This document shows positions 23,506-35,699 of a stretch of DNA of 64,000 nt, one piece after another. The stretch comes from Combretum micranthum (lineage: Eukaryota > Streptophyta > Magnoliopsida > Myrtales > Combretaceae): the NCBI GenBank assembly GCA_024138025.1, contig JAMXBD010002831.1:94904-158903 (forward strand), in the 5' to 3' direction. A program made the translations under genes and the position numbers. The first letter of the stretch is position 1. Each line of letters opens with the position of its first letter. The notes below the pieces were generated by a model. That model worked only from the letters and a program-made list of their open reading frames with translations. It was not told the DNA's origin and searched no databases.

Positions 23506-26500
23506 CGACTTTTCACACTTTTCCTTTGTTTTAACTTCAAAACTCAACTTTTCTCAACTCCTAACATGTCCTAAACCTTATACAAACTTCATACAACACT
23601 TCTTGTACATTCAACATCATAAAACAAGAGTGATCTCCACTCCTCAACTTCAAACAAGTTCAAACACTACTCTACAAGAATCAAACTCTTTTTCATCAAC
23701 TTTCACCAACTCTAACACACTTCAAACAATTCTAATACTTATTATACTTCAACACTTCACTTCCAAACCACATGAAAGCCTACTACAACCTATCTACAAC
23801 AACTCAAGCATTCTAAAACTTTCCTAACAATTCTACAACATTTCAACAAGAATTTAGCATTCCAACTACTTATATTATACCACACATGCATATTTCATGG
23901 ATTAAGAGGGAAATAAAGCATTTCAAACATCAAATAAACTTACCTCAATGTATATATAAGGCTTGGGGAAGGATTTTGGTGTGTTGAGTCCAAGAAAACT
24001 TGATTTGGATCTTGAAAAATTTTGGCCTTCTTGAGTTACGAATTTTCTTTTTCTTTGCTCTGTTTTGGGTTGTCTAATGACTCAATTAGACTCTTATGTT
24101 TATCTAAATGTTGTTGACTTTTGAGGAGGGCAGATTTGGAGAGGCTTGGGCCTTATTTGGGCTTAGTTATGGACCTAAGTTTGGGCTTGAGAGGGCTTTA
24201 AAAAAATCTGCTAAGTGTAGGATCTAATTTAAGCTTAAAACAAGTTTAAATCTAACACATGTAATTCATTACAATAACAATTAACACTAACACGATAATT
24301 TCTAATATGAATAAACTATCAACTTAGATGTATTTACCATAGCATATTATCTAATCACATATGTTATAACACACCCAACATTACAAACACACTAATCCAC
24401 TCAAACACATGCACACATATAATTATCAAATTTAGCATGCATTAATATATATTAAAATTATGGCTATTTCATGTGGGCTTGAGTTTGTTTTTAAGAAGAT
24501 GGGCTTTAAGCTTTCCTAAAAAAAAAGTTGCAGAAAAAGGGTCTCCTAATTTATCACAAAATAATACGCATCATATTTCACTACAATTACCTCATTACAC
24601 CAACATATTTTCAATTGAATTCTACACATTTTAGTACTAATAAATTACCATATCATCACTTAAAATTATGACAACTTAAATTATAACATTTAAATCACAA
24701 AATCAACAAACAAATATATATACATGCAATTTAATTTAGTATTTTGGGTTTAGGTTATTTTAATAACATTTAATATTTAGAAAATTTTACTTGTGAATAG
24801 AAATCATTTATTATTTATTCATAGCATTAATGCATTATCGATAGCAACACACAAAATAAATATAATTGAAAACACACGTCAAGTTGTTTCATGTAAAGCT
24901 CCACTAAGAGAATAATCCCAATCTTAAAAAATGAGAGATTTCTTTTTAGTAACTTCTTTTATAGCATTATCACAGACCTTTATCCTTAATATTTTAAGTC
25001 AAATGAATGTACTTATAGACAAATAAATGCACATCCTTAATAATGTTATGTAAAAATATGCTAAAGGCTATAATTTTATTAAGCTTTGTTTTCATTTTAC
25101 GTTTAAATAAGAAGTTTTTAGTCTTAATTTTTTTTTTTTTTTGTAAAGAAGAAAAGTCAGACAATTGGGACCTGGCTTAGGACTTGGAGGGTCCATGGTT
25201 TAGGATCTATCTCGTCCCAATGCGATTCATAAAATTTTGGCCTTATAATAGATAGATTTGGGTCAGGTCTTGACCCTTCCCAACTCATGGGGATGTTCAA
25301 GTTTAGGTGTCAAATTAATTTTTTTTTATAAAGTTTATATATCAAGTTTGACATTTTTTTTTAATAGTAGTTATCCAAATAGTATTTTTATAAGTATTTT
25401 TAGTTTAACTAAAGTATTAAAATATTATTTGGTGTAACTTTGTATGACAATAAAAGTAGGTGTTCTCATTTAATGTTGGGTAAATTAAATCAATGGGTAT
25501 TAATGTTTGAGGGTTAATTTATTTTAGTTATCAGTAGTATCAATGAAATGACCAAAATCTCTATATATATTAGAATTTGAGTTTAGATAGATTTGAATAA
25601 ATTAAATGAATCATAGGATATAATTAGACAAGTTGAAATAATTAGATTAGTAAATAATTAAGTTGAATTTGAGATTTTAAATTCCTAAAATCTCTAAACA
25701 TGTCATTAAAATGTTTAATGGATTCCTAAACCTTCAATCTATAGCCAAAATATCAATTCCCAAATCTTTGTAAAATTTGAGTTCATTTGCTTATATCAAA
25801 ATATCAGTTATTAAACCCGAACTCAAATTAAATATCCTTTTATCTAAATAAATTTCTAAATTAAGTTCTCATCTAGAGTTCTTAATTTCTGACCTATTGG
25901 TTCTAAAATTATCTTTTAAATGCTTCTAGAACTAAAGATATTGATATGAAAGTTCTAAACCTAATACGTTCATCCTAAAATATTCTGATTTTAAGCCTCC
26001 ACCTTCCCTTTTGATTTTATTTTTCTCCTTCTCCTGCTCTCTCTCTCTCTTCCCTTCGCTTTTCATTCCTGTTTCTTTTTTTTTTTTTCTCTCTCTTTTC
26101 ATTCTCTTCTCTTCCTCTTCTTTTCTTTCTTCTATCTCCAAAATTATCTTCCTAAATCTTAATTTCAAAAGGAACAAAAGAGAAATCAAGTAGAAGATGA
26201 AGATAAGAGAAGAGATATCAAGTTAGAAGAAGAAGAAGACCAAATAGCATGTTTTTACTTTAAAAGCTAAGTATATTTGTTTTTTTTGTTGTTTTGATTC
26301 TTGTTCTTATTTATATATGATGATTGATGTTAGATTTGAGTAGAAATTGTGATGAAGTTGATGAATATGTCGGTTTAATGTTTGAGAGGGGTGGGTGTGT
26401 GGATAAGATGATGAATAGTAGTTGTGGGGTTTGTTTGAAGGAAGGAGATGATGAATAGTGGAAGTTGAGTGTTTGATGATTAGAAGTGGAGTTTGTGTTG

Positions 26501-26616
26501 TTTAAATGGTATTTTGATCATCTAACAAGCTTTGGGAAACTTAGGATGAGTTTAAAGAAGGTTTGGAAGTGCAAAAGTTTACAAAATTTTTGTGTTCAAA
26601 ACAAAAGAAGGCGAAA

Positions 26617-26717
26617 ATTTTTGAAACACTCTGTCATACAACCTCATATGGAAGGGTGTTTCACCTTCTGATCTTGAAAATACACTTTCCCTAAGTTTAA
26701 ACGGCCCTAAGGGGGGG

Positions 26718-26752
<35 letters not shown>

Positions 26753-26876
26753 GGGCATGTATGGAGGAAACAACCCCATATGCAAGGGTGTATCACTCTC
26801 GGATGGAAAAGTGCAATTTCCCTGGGTTGAAATAGCCTCCCAAACGGCCCCACATGGGAGGGCGTTTCAATTTATG
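26617..26876. repeat. Hairpin cassette with 45-bp poly-G run
   Basis: Modules such as GAAACACTC...GGGTGTTTC, GAAACAACCCC...GGGTGTATC and AAACGGCCCC...GGGCGTTT form hairpins about 30-40 bases long. One module is extended by an almost pure G run at 26711-26755, which could form G-quadruplexes or be an assembly artefact. The cassette sits 1.07 kb from the LTR 5' end. After it comes the flank GTGATTCAAATTGCATTAG shared with the LTR at 21714. Confidence 0.6.
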
Positions 26877-28690
26877 ATCTCTCTTTACTGCGATATTTTT
26901 CTTTTTAATTTGATCGTAAATTTTTCATCGAATCTTCGATTGAAGTGATTCAAATTGCATTAGAAAGCTTAAAAATAGATCTAAAATTTTTAAGTTTTGA
27001 GTTTTTACAAATTCCAAAAGTATTGATGCTAAAATTTGACTTCTTTCCAATTGCTACATTTTTATAAACAAGTTTTAAAACTTGTTTTGTTTGATAAATG
27101 TATTTTGCTTAGGAAATGGATCTTTTTGAGCTAAAATGAGATATATAAGTGATATTTGATGTGTTATGTGAGTTAATTGATGTAATTAAACATGGGTTAA
27201 GTAGATTTATAGATTTAACAAATAATTAGATTAAATCTAGAAGTTAATTATAAAATGAACTTAGTTAACAAACCTAAGTCCAACTTGACTAAATGAACTT
27301 GAATGGACTAAAATGGATTAGATTGTTTAACTTTGATGAATTTGGATAAGTTTAAGTTAATGTAAGCTCGAATTGACATGGATCTTAGATATATAATGAA
27401 TTAGTAATTAATTTAAGTCTAACTTGGCTTAATGAACTTCAATAAGCTAAAATGAGTTAGATTGACTAAGTTTAATCAACTTGACTTAGTAAATGAATTA
27501 AATGACTAATTCTAATCAATTTGGCTAAGGTTAAGCTAAAATGAGTTAATAGCTAATAATTAGCTTAGATGAATGAATTAGGATGATCTTTGAATAATAT
27601 GGAGAATATGTTGTTTCAAATGTGTGTTTACTTAGAAAATGAATGTTTTTGGTATATAAGTTCTTTGCTGATGCTTTTGTAATAAAATACTATAAATAAA
27701 GAGAAAAGCAATTCTTTAACAGACAAAGGAGAACTGTCTGTATTTTGGCGGAGCGATCTTCGCAGCCATAGAGGGGTTTCAATTTAGTGTCTGCTCAAAT
27801 AGGGCCTTAATAAAATGAGTTAGAGATTAGTGAATAATTGATATAAGTTCTTGTATGAGTTTGTTGAAGTGGATGTTAGTTTAGGTTTTATAAGAGTTGT
27901 TTCTTGAACCAGTGGTAGATATGAGATATATCTTCTGAGATAGCTTCTACCTTACCTTTTGAGACTCTGTTTGGATTTCATATTCAAGGTACGTAGTAAC
28001 TTGCGTGTTGGATGTTAGGATAGACATGTAAAATGGATTAAGAACTTAAACTTGACTTAATAATTGATGATTGTTGATTGTTTTTACGGCGTTGAATTTG
28101 GTTCGGAGAGCGGCACCTTACTCAGATTGGGGGCACGGTAGATTAGGCACTTAGGCCACCCTTGTCTTTGATAAGACTTTCTTAAATGATACGGTGGGTA
28201 ACTGATGAGGAAGATGGTATCAATGTAACGTTTGCTTATGCTTAGAATCAAGTGGCATGATTTAGTTCAAATGTTTATGGGAACAGTTGGACCAGGTGAT
28301 GTTATGGACTTAAGATAAGCGAAGTCATGTAACGGCTGTCAACCCTAGATTAAGTTATTTTCTTTTATCGGATATATCTAGGAGATATATAAGTATTCGC
28401 TTATATAAACCCCCTAAGTATCGTGATGCGTTACTCAGGATCTTCTAGTATTATGGGCTACGCTGGAAGGTGGGGCTGCCTAGTCTGTATGAACAGTAGG
28501 GACCACTAAGGGAGGAGGATGTGATACTAGATCCTTGATGTCCGGAGTTTGAATACTCCCATGTTGATTTGTTTATTTTAAAGGAAAGATAATAACTTGT
28601 TGATTGCATTGCATTTAGTTAAGCTCGTGTGCCACTCGTGTGTGATTGTGTACTGAGCTTGTCTCATTGTTGCTATTGTTCTTTTTATAG

Positions 28691-28856
28691 ATATTATTGT
28701 TGATGAAGATGGTGACGATGAGATGATCGATGATGATGTTGATGTTGTTGAGTTGTTATGGTTGATGGAGTTGTTGTTGATGATGATTGATGTGATGATG
28801 CTTGACTCGGGTTTTGGGCGCTTGTGATGATTCGGAGAGGATTTGTGGATGAGTGA
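28691..28856 (+). pseudogene. Acidic LTR exon expanded by GAT/GTT triplets
   Basis: After the acceptor CTTTTTATAG it reads I-I-V-D-E-D-G-D-D-E-M-I-D-D-D-V-D-V-V and on through runs of GAT and GTT triplets. Near 28827-28856 the remains of the conserved ending (D-D-S-E-R, frameshift, F-V-D-E, stop) can be recognised. The donor AAG|GTACGTAGTAAC is at 27988, so the intron is about 702 bases. The mini-exon before it (...T-L-P-F-E-T-L-F-G-F-H-I-Q) is open in phase for 15 or more codons. Confidence 0.4.
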
Positions 28857-29263
28857 AGTGAGTAGGAGCGTGGGTGTAGTTTAGTTATTTTATTTCTTTT
28901 TGTTTTGTATTAATGAGAGCTGGATTTATGATTTAAACTTGTTATATTCTTTAAAGGCTATAGTGGAGCCCATGATTTGTAATTAAACTTTTGCAAAGCT
29001 TTTTAATCGAGTAATTTTTCACTTGTGAGAGTGGAAGTTTTGAAATGTCTTTATTTCGAAATTGTTTTGTAGAATTTATTTCCGCTGCTAAATCCTATTG
29101 TTGCCAGAATCTACCTGAATGATTTCATAACCTAAAATTGAATAGCAATGTTCAACATAAACATCTTCTTTTAAGACAACCTTACATATAATTCGTAACA
29201 TTTATATGTGGTTGGGGACTAGTGTGTATTTGAGAATTGAGCATGTCGGGTCTTTACAATCAA

Positions 29264-30780
29264 CGTTTCACAACTTTCATTTAAACTATCAACGTTTGGA
29301 GATATATTCATTTATGACATCAACATTTCAAATAATTGAAAAGAGGAATGAATGTTTAGCAAAGTGAATCAAATAAGATATTAATCATTGACCAATAAAA
29401 AAATTAAGAAAACTTATTGAAAACTAATCTAAACACTAATATCTCAAACGAAATTTGCAAAAAATTGATACCTCATTTGATTTACGTTACAAACATTGAT
29501 TTTTTTTTAATCACTTAAAACATTATTTTAAATGAAATTACTTAAAATATTATGCTTATAAAATAATTTACCCTTTAATATTATATACAAGATAATTAAA
29601 ATTTTTTATATGTATCAAATATTTTTATATACACTTTTTTTGGTAAAATCTATAATTAATATCGAAAAGCATGATAAATTTTTATTTTATATTTTCAATT
29701 TAAGATATGATCGCGAGAATTCTTTTAACTCGGTCCTAGATACATACACACACACACATTTAGGGTATTTTTATATCTATAATATTAATGCGAGATCTCA
29801 CTGTCAGTGCCTCTAGTACTTTTATATATATAATATTAACTTTCATTTTATCAAAAAAAATCCTCCAAATATAAAAGTACTCTTCTTTATCCATCCATTA
29901 TCAGTATATCCATGTTTCAGTATTTTTATAACTTTTTTTTTTTAATTTTATGCAATTAATGTTTACACTGCTGAAAACGACAAATGTATATATATTTTTA
30001 TCTTGTCTTAAACGTGTTGGTTATTTAAATATTTATTTCTCTTTCTTTCTTGCGGCACGAAAGATGATGGCGAGCCGTCGACTAGTGCCGTGCTAGACTG
30101 CTAGTCAGTTGACGTTGACAAGCGATATTTGCTTTGTAGTAGGAAATGAAATGGAATATTTATTATTTAGACGACGGAGGATGTACCCGTTCAACTAGAG
30201 AGAGTCGAAGGATTGACATAAAAAGGTCCGCGAGAAGGAAAGTCATTAATTAGGTCTCCTACGGAGACAACTATTATTAATGGTTAAAAATTATCTTTAT
30301 TTTTTGAATATTATATAATATTATTACAATGCTATGTTTTTTTCCTTAATTTTAACTATTAATTTTCTTTTTTTTGGCCAGTAACTTTTAATTTTTGACA
30401 AAAAAATTTAACCATTAATTCTATGTGAGTTGCGATAGTGTTATGAAGATTAAATTAAGAAAATTTAAATTTAAATAAAAATTAAATTAATTATATATGG
30501 ATTTTTTAACTAATTATTTATACTTAATTGAATGCTCTTAGCGTCATAGCTGAGGGACCTTGCTTGCTCCAGTACTGCGTAATAGTACATAATTTATTTA
30601 GTTGGACTGTTGGAGACTTCACAAATGGGCAATTTATCGACGCAAAGTCAAAGAGTATTCATTTAAATCACTTTGAATAGGTTCCTCATCTTCTTAAAAA
30701 AAAAATTAATGGCATGTAGGCATTCGCTGGAAGATAATACTCAGCTCAAAATAAATTATTGATAAAAATAAAAGATTTTT
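29264..30780 (+). repeat. Segment A, right part (paralogous to 38.9-39.35 and 44.19-46.62 kb)
   Basis: This single-copy-looking host DNA is matched in order in segment B: 'tatcaacgtttggagatat' near 29308 against about 38930, TTTTAACTCGGTCCTAG near 29725 against 39351/44183, CTTTCTTGCGGCACG near 30044 against 45661, GTCTCCTACGGAGAC at 30254-30268 against 45826-45840, and GCATGTAGGCATTCGCT near 30714 against 46552. No gene was found. At 29725 segment A is the empty site of the copia insertion. Left parts of segment A are at 18490-18565, 21348-21675 and 24780-25543. Confidence 0.7.
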
Positions 30781-31230
30781 TTTTAATAATTTCATCTTTT
30801 TGTGATCATTTGTAATCATTTTACTATCTATTTTTATCATCTTCAAAGAGATATTTGTCAATGAACATATACAGATAAAAAATAGATATTTTTACTCAAT
30901 AAATCAAATACATATAATATACGATTGAGATATTGATGTAAATAAGATACAGATAAGAACTGGATAATTTAATCATACCCAATATCTACATTAATATCAC
31001 CTTTCGTATCAAAGAATGAATACAGATTAATATATTTTCATGTTTAGATACATTTTAATAAATTGAAATCACTATTTGCTGGAATTCCGTCAGAATTTGA
31101 ATTTATTAGACTTTAAGGAAGTAGAATCATAATTCTACCCTTTATAACTATATTTTTATTTTTTTATTATTCATAACTATGAATAAGTGTTATTTTAATA
31201 AATAGCAGGTACATTCCATTTTGTTCTATA

Positions 31231-31690
31231 TCTATATTATTAAAGCAAAACTACCCTTTTGATGTCTTTATTGTAAATATTATTAGTGTAAATGTTTTTA
31301 ATATAATATTTTTGGCATATGGCATAAAATATTTTTCATATCCCTAAAATCATAAAAATTAAATAGAGTTTGAATATAATTAAATAAGGGTTGAATAGAT
31401 ATAGTATTTTCTTTTTTTAGCATATAAGCATAAAATACTTTTGGTATCTTTTAAATCATGAAATTTAATAAGGTTTGAATATAATTAAATAAGGGTTGAT
31501 ATAGTTTTTTTTGCTTAAAATATTTTTGGTATCCCTAAAATCATGAAATTAAGTAAGGTTTGAAAAGAATAAAATAGGAGTTAAATAAACATAGTCTTTT
31601 CATTTTTTAGCATATGGGCATAAAATATTTTTGGCATCCTAAAATCATAAAATTAAATAGAGGTTGAATGATATATTTTTTTCGTTTTTT
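31231..31690 (+). repeat. Degenerate tandem repeat, ~100-bp unit
   Basis: About four copies of a unit contain 'aggtttgaatataattaaat', 'catatgggcataaaata' and 'tttttggtatccctaaaatc' in that order. The block opens at 31231 with TCTATATTATTAAAGC preceded by A, which resembles the 5' start of plant Helitrons. No matching Helitron 3' hairpin and CTRR end was found nearby, so the Helitron assignment is a guess. Bases 30781-31230 and 31691-32600 hold nothing recognisable. Confidence 0.4.
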
Positions 31691-32604
31691 AGCCTAAGCA
31701 TGTATCTTTATATACCGATCTAAATCTCTGATACCATATTTATGCATAAAGGTTACCCAATATAAAAAAGTTACTTGTGGAAAATATAATTGTAATTATA
31801 ATTTGTAATTAATTTCCTAATTTCTATGACTAATTAAGGTTGTTCTCTTCTAAATTATCAAAATAATATATCTATTTAATTTATATATATTGAGTTGTTT
31901 TATTTGCATACACATCACAAGTGTACACCTTGTATGTATTTAAACAAAATGATAGACATTTTACTCTACCACTCATTCCATTTCATTTATTTCTTCCATT
32001 CAAATCCTTTATATTTCGAATACATACTAAACCTAAATAATATATTACAGGATCATAAAAAAATAAAACCTTTTTAATCCTGGACTGTTGTTATCCCATC
32101 GCAACGGTTCCAACAAAACATATCACAAATTCACAATCAAGAGGAAAAAAAATGTAGCAAAAATAAAAACGATGCATATTTCAGGAAAACCTTTAAAAAA
32201 AGATGCGAATCCTAAAATTTAATTATTAACATTATTATATTATATTTATTCAAAATTTTTAAGTAGTACCATGAAAATCCAATTATTTGATAATCCAAAT
32301 GCTAAAATAACTTAAATAGTAAAATATAAATTAATTTGTGGAAAATATGAAAATTTTGAGCCAAATTAAAACAAATAAAATATATATATATATAGTAAAA
32401 TAAAATAAGCTAGACTATTCAACTAAGTAAATTAAATGAAATACTTGATATACTTAGATGAATTAGTAAATTTAGCTAAAAATTAATTCTAATTGAGAAA
32501 TAGAGATTAAACCATACGAATTCTTCATTTCAACTACTGATGCCACTCATAACTTAATATGCCTAAGCTAAACACCCAAAGTCCTCAACTCTCAGACCAT
32601 GACT

Positions 32605-33091
32605 AGAGGCGTCCCTTCCGCTGCGGTGGAGCTTGGGATGGTAGGTCGTGACAAATGTATCGAAGTAGTAGATCTGGACGTATGTAATGAAATTGACGGG
32701 ACGTCAGTTCTATAAGTGGGAAAGTATGTAATATCTCTCAAATATTGATCGTGGAACTGTAATCACAAAGGCCTTTTTTTGGTATAATGGCTTGGAGTTT
32801 GTCAAAACTCCAAAGTTAAGCATGGTCTGGATAGAGCAATCTTGAGATGGATGACCCCCTGAGAAGCGTTGGCACCAAAAGGATAAATCCGTGTGACATG
32901 TGACTAAAGCGGATAATACCTCGGTAGGTAGAGTTCTGAGTCGTTACATAGTGCCTCTAGAGTCCTAGTTGTGCCTGAGAGTGCGCTTGGAGGGCCAGAG
33001 TACCTAACATCATGATCCCTGCCTAGGATGGCCTGAGGGCCTAGGGGCACCCCTTCCGCTACGGTGGAGCCTAGGATGGCAGGTCATGACA
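32605..33091 (+). mobile_element. 5'-truncated Cassandra TRIM
   Basis: The last ~50 bp of a 5' LTR (CCGCTGCGGTGGAGC...GGTCGTGACA, ending 32651) are followed by a decayed primer-binding site (AATGTATCGAAGTAG), internal DNA and a complete 3' LTR at 32727-33091 (365 bp, TGTAATATC to CATGACA). The LTR contains the 5S-like domain at about 32790-32875 with AGTTAAGCATGG and GATGGATGACCCCCTG. It is more diverged than the copy at 4726. Confidence 0.85.
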
Positions 33092-35656
33092 CTTTCCCTA
33101 TTTTCTTTGAAAAAAATTGTGAAATATGAATGTAATTAAATTTAATAATTATCAAACTAGCTTTATTAATGTATAATTAGTTATAATTAATTAATTTAGG
33201 CATATTTTGATTTATTAGGCTTTTTGTTAAATTAAAATTGGATATATATATATATATATATGTTAGCATGTTAAATTAGCTTAATTAGGTATAAAGAGGC
33301 TTTTAATTGTAAAATTGGGTGATTGAATATAGTATGAGCTAAATCAATACAACTAATTATTATGGCTTTAGTAGCTAAATTGGTTTTGATAATAGTTTAG
33401 GGCCTAAATCAAATTATATGGGCATAGTTGGACTAAATATATCAAACCGAATTATAATAGGTTTTAATTAACTAATTGAGCTTAAAATAGGTAATTGACA
33501 ATTAAATGGATTTGACAAATATCATGGGCTATAAAAATTGAATTAATAAATTTTATGATTAAATAAGCTAAAATGACTTAAGCGGGCTTAATTAGTAAAA
33601 ATACAGTCAATATGAGATAAATGACCTAAAATGGGCTAAGATAGTAAAAATATGTCCAACTTGACTTAAATAACCTAAAATGGACTTAGAAATGAATTTA
33701 GGTCCAACTTAGCTAATATCAATAATTTTGGGTCTTTAATAATTGTTATGGGCCTAAACACTAAAATAGATCCAAATTGACTAAATACCTACAATATATA
33801 GATAAAAATGGTTTATAAACACAACCCTGGGGCCAATAGCATAATTTATAGCGAACTAGGCCTATTTATACTAAACAGGTTCAGATTAAATTCTAACAAG
33901 TCTTCCCTAGCCATTTAGGGCCTAAACCTTCAAAATATAAACAAAATACCTAACTTTACGTTCTATAGGCTTAAATTCCATAATACGGGCCCAATACCTT
34001 TACCTATTTTAATCGGACCTATTCCTGAAATATTTAAGTTTATTATCAATCTAGGTATTGAAAATGCCTAATTGTGCTAAAATTAATTCTATGGGCCTAA
34101 AAGCCCTGAAATATCCTTAGTGGGCCTATATAAGATATTAGAAGGCCCAATAACTTAATTAGGATCTAAATTAAACTCCACTTAGGTTTGAACATAATTC
34201 TTAGGTTTAATAATCAATATTACTCTAATTGGATATAAATTCAAAATAAAGCACAATTCTATCTATTTTAACATTTATATTCCTTAATGGGCTCAATTCT
34301 TAAACTCTAAAGCCCATTACCCTATATAGTTAATAAATTCGATTTCCAAATTCTATGGGCTTAGTCCAAATTATCTAAGCCTGACTAGCCTAATTGGACC
34401 TAACTCACTTATAAACCAAAAGCCTTACGTTAAATTTACTGATTAATATGACTTAAATAATTAGTTTGTATACTCAATACTTATATAAATTAACCTTTCT
34501 CGATAGATATTCTATCAATCTATTGTCTTACTTGTGATCCTCTACCGTCTACTATTTTGATATTAGGTACGTAGTAACATGCGTGTTGTTTGCCTAGGAT
34601 AGGCATTCTCAATTGGACTTAACTTAAAGATGACTTAATAATTGAATATGTTGATTGTACATGTGTTGTTTAATCCGAGTTGGGAAGTGATAACCTTGCT
34701 AGGAAAATTCCAGCATGGTAATTAAGCGCTAGTTAATAGGGCAAACGATATCGAAATAACGTCTATTTACATTCGATGAGAAGTAATATATGTAGTTCAC
34801 GACTATGGGTGCCGATTGTTCTGCATATCACTATGAACTGAAATAAATGGAGATGTGTAATCGCAATGAACCCTAGACGAGGCTACTATGTAGAATATTT
34901 CTTTAGGCAGTTAAGGTATTCGGCCTGGCTTAATCAACCCCCTAAGCAATTGCTGCTACTCAAGACCCCCAGATTCCCATGGCTTGTTACCTGGAGTATG
35001 AGTGCTCTCGTGTTTTTTGAATCACCTTAAATAATAAATATAAAATGTTGGTTGTTGCATTGCATATAATTTAGGTGTGTATGTCATATCGCATGTGGTT
35101 GTGTTACTTGTACTGGGCTTCAGTTAGCATTTATTGTTTTTTAGGTACTAATGATTCTGATAGTGAGCATCATGATGATATGGGATACGGGACCGACTTT
35201 GAGGAGCTACTAGATGAGCTTGGTGATTATGATTATGGTTCACATCTTGATTTTATTTGAACTTTTATTTTTAGATTTTTTATCGTCTTTTGGGCATAGT
35301 TGAGAGCCCTGGATTTGTATTAGAACTTCTAGTATTTTCCAGATACTTTCTTTACAGTTGATATCTCCTTTGGATGTTTGCGGAGACTTTTGAGACCGAT
35401 GTTATCAGACGTTATCGAATATTATTTTTTTATGATTAACTTATTCACGAGAGTAGCCTTTTATTAGATATCTTATAAAATCTACATTTTCCATTGCATT
35501 ATTTAAAGTTTTCAAAACTACAAAGAAAATTTCTAAATATAATATTAGTTAGCAAATGAATCGAATAAACTAGTCTTTTAGGTTGGCCTTTGTGTATAAC
35601 ACTTCATTGTTATATGTAGCAAAACTGGATATGCCTTGACTCTAGTCGGGGCATGA
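33092..35656 (+). repeat. Plus-strand LTR-like region of the second LTR family
   Basis: It shares the landmarks of the superfamily in order: blocks with 'cctaaaatgggct' and 'aggtccaactta' near 33.6-33.7 kb, the donor TTAG|GTACGTAGTAAC at 34566, CTCAAGACCCCC near 34960, the acidic exon (35145-35260), and the ending CTGGATATGCCTTGACTC...GGGGCATGAG at 35656. Its 5' limit is not resolved and may lie beyond the Cassandra insert. A (TA)n run lies near 33244. No cassette was seen. Confidence 0.5.
34501..35260 (+). CDS. Two-exon acidic reading frame in LTR, second open copy
   Basis: The mini-exon (about 34503-34566) reads I-D-I-L-S-I-Y-C-L-T-C-D-P-L-P-S-T-I-L-I-L without a stop. Its acceptor is decayed (CTTTCTCG in place of an AG). 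The donor is AG|GTACGTAGTAACATGCG. The 578-bp intron ends TTGTTTTTTAG. Exon 2 (35145-35260) reads T-N-D-S-D-S-E-H-H-D-D-M then GYGTDFEELLDELGDYDYGS, H-L-D-F-I and a stop. Both exons are open in compatible phase. Aligned with the 12.1-kb copy, IDT/IDI at the start and GY-x-[ST]-D-[WF]-E-x-x-L-D-E near the end are shared although the surrounding nucleotide sequence has largely diverged. Confidence 0.4.
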
Positions 35657-35699
35657 GCCGCGTGATAGAAATTCAACATCCTTTTTTTCTACAATTATA

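Larger units (their letters stand above)
21714..24471 (-). mobile_element. Solo LTR with TGTGG target duplication
   Basis: The LTR spans 2758 bp, on the plus strand TGTAAAGACCC to TATGGCTATTTCA, flanked by TGTGG at 21709-21713 and 24472-24476. It carries the acidic two-exon frame (22122-22898), the box GGAGTATTCAAACTCCG near 22332 and a striking hairpin cassette (23295-23505). It sits in the second copy of a tandem duplication, so it is younger than that event and than the LTR at 18566. Confidence 0.9.
21037..25091 (+). repeat. 640-bp tandem duplication split by a later solo LTR
   Basis: Copy 1 is 21037-21675. Copy 2 starts at 21685 (AAACATAGGTTTGGGCTATG), is interrupted at 21713 by the solo LTR 21714-24471, and resumes at 24477 to 25091. 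The copies differ at only about ten positions by eye over ~610 bases. The unit joins the last 311 bp of the solo LTR at 18566 to 328 bp of host flank, so it arose after that insertion and before the second LTR landed. Confidence 0.8.
25544..29258 (+). mobile_element. Solo LTR with ATCAA target duplication
   Basis: The LTR spans 3715 bp, starting TGAAATGACC and ending TCGGGTCTTTACA. ATCAA flanks it at 25539-25543 and 29259-29263, and the paralogous segment near 38.9 kb lacks the insertion. A pyrimidine tract (26010-26130) resembles that near 540-640 in the LTR at 170. It has a hairpin cassette with a poly-G run (26617-26876) and the splice-donor/acidic-exon pair (27988 / 28691). Frames in the polypyrimidine and poly-G tracts are low complexity only. 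Confidence 0.85.

Noticed and set aside
26579..26785. Minus-strand frame with a long proline run
   Set aside because: The proline run is just the antisense of the poly-G tract in the LTR cassette.
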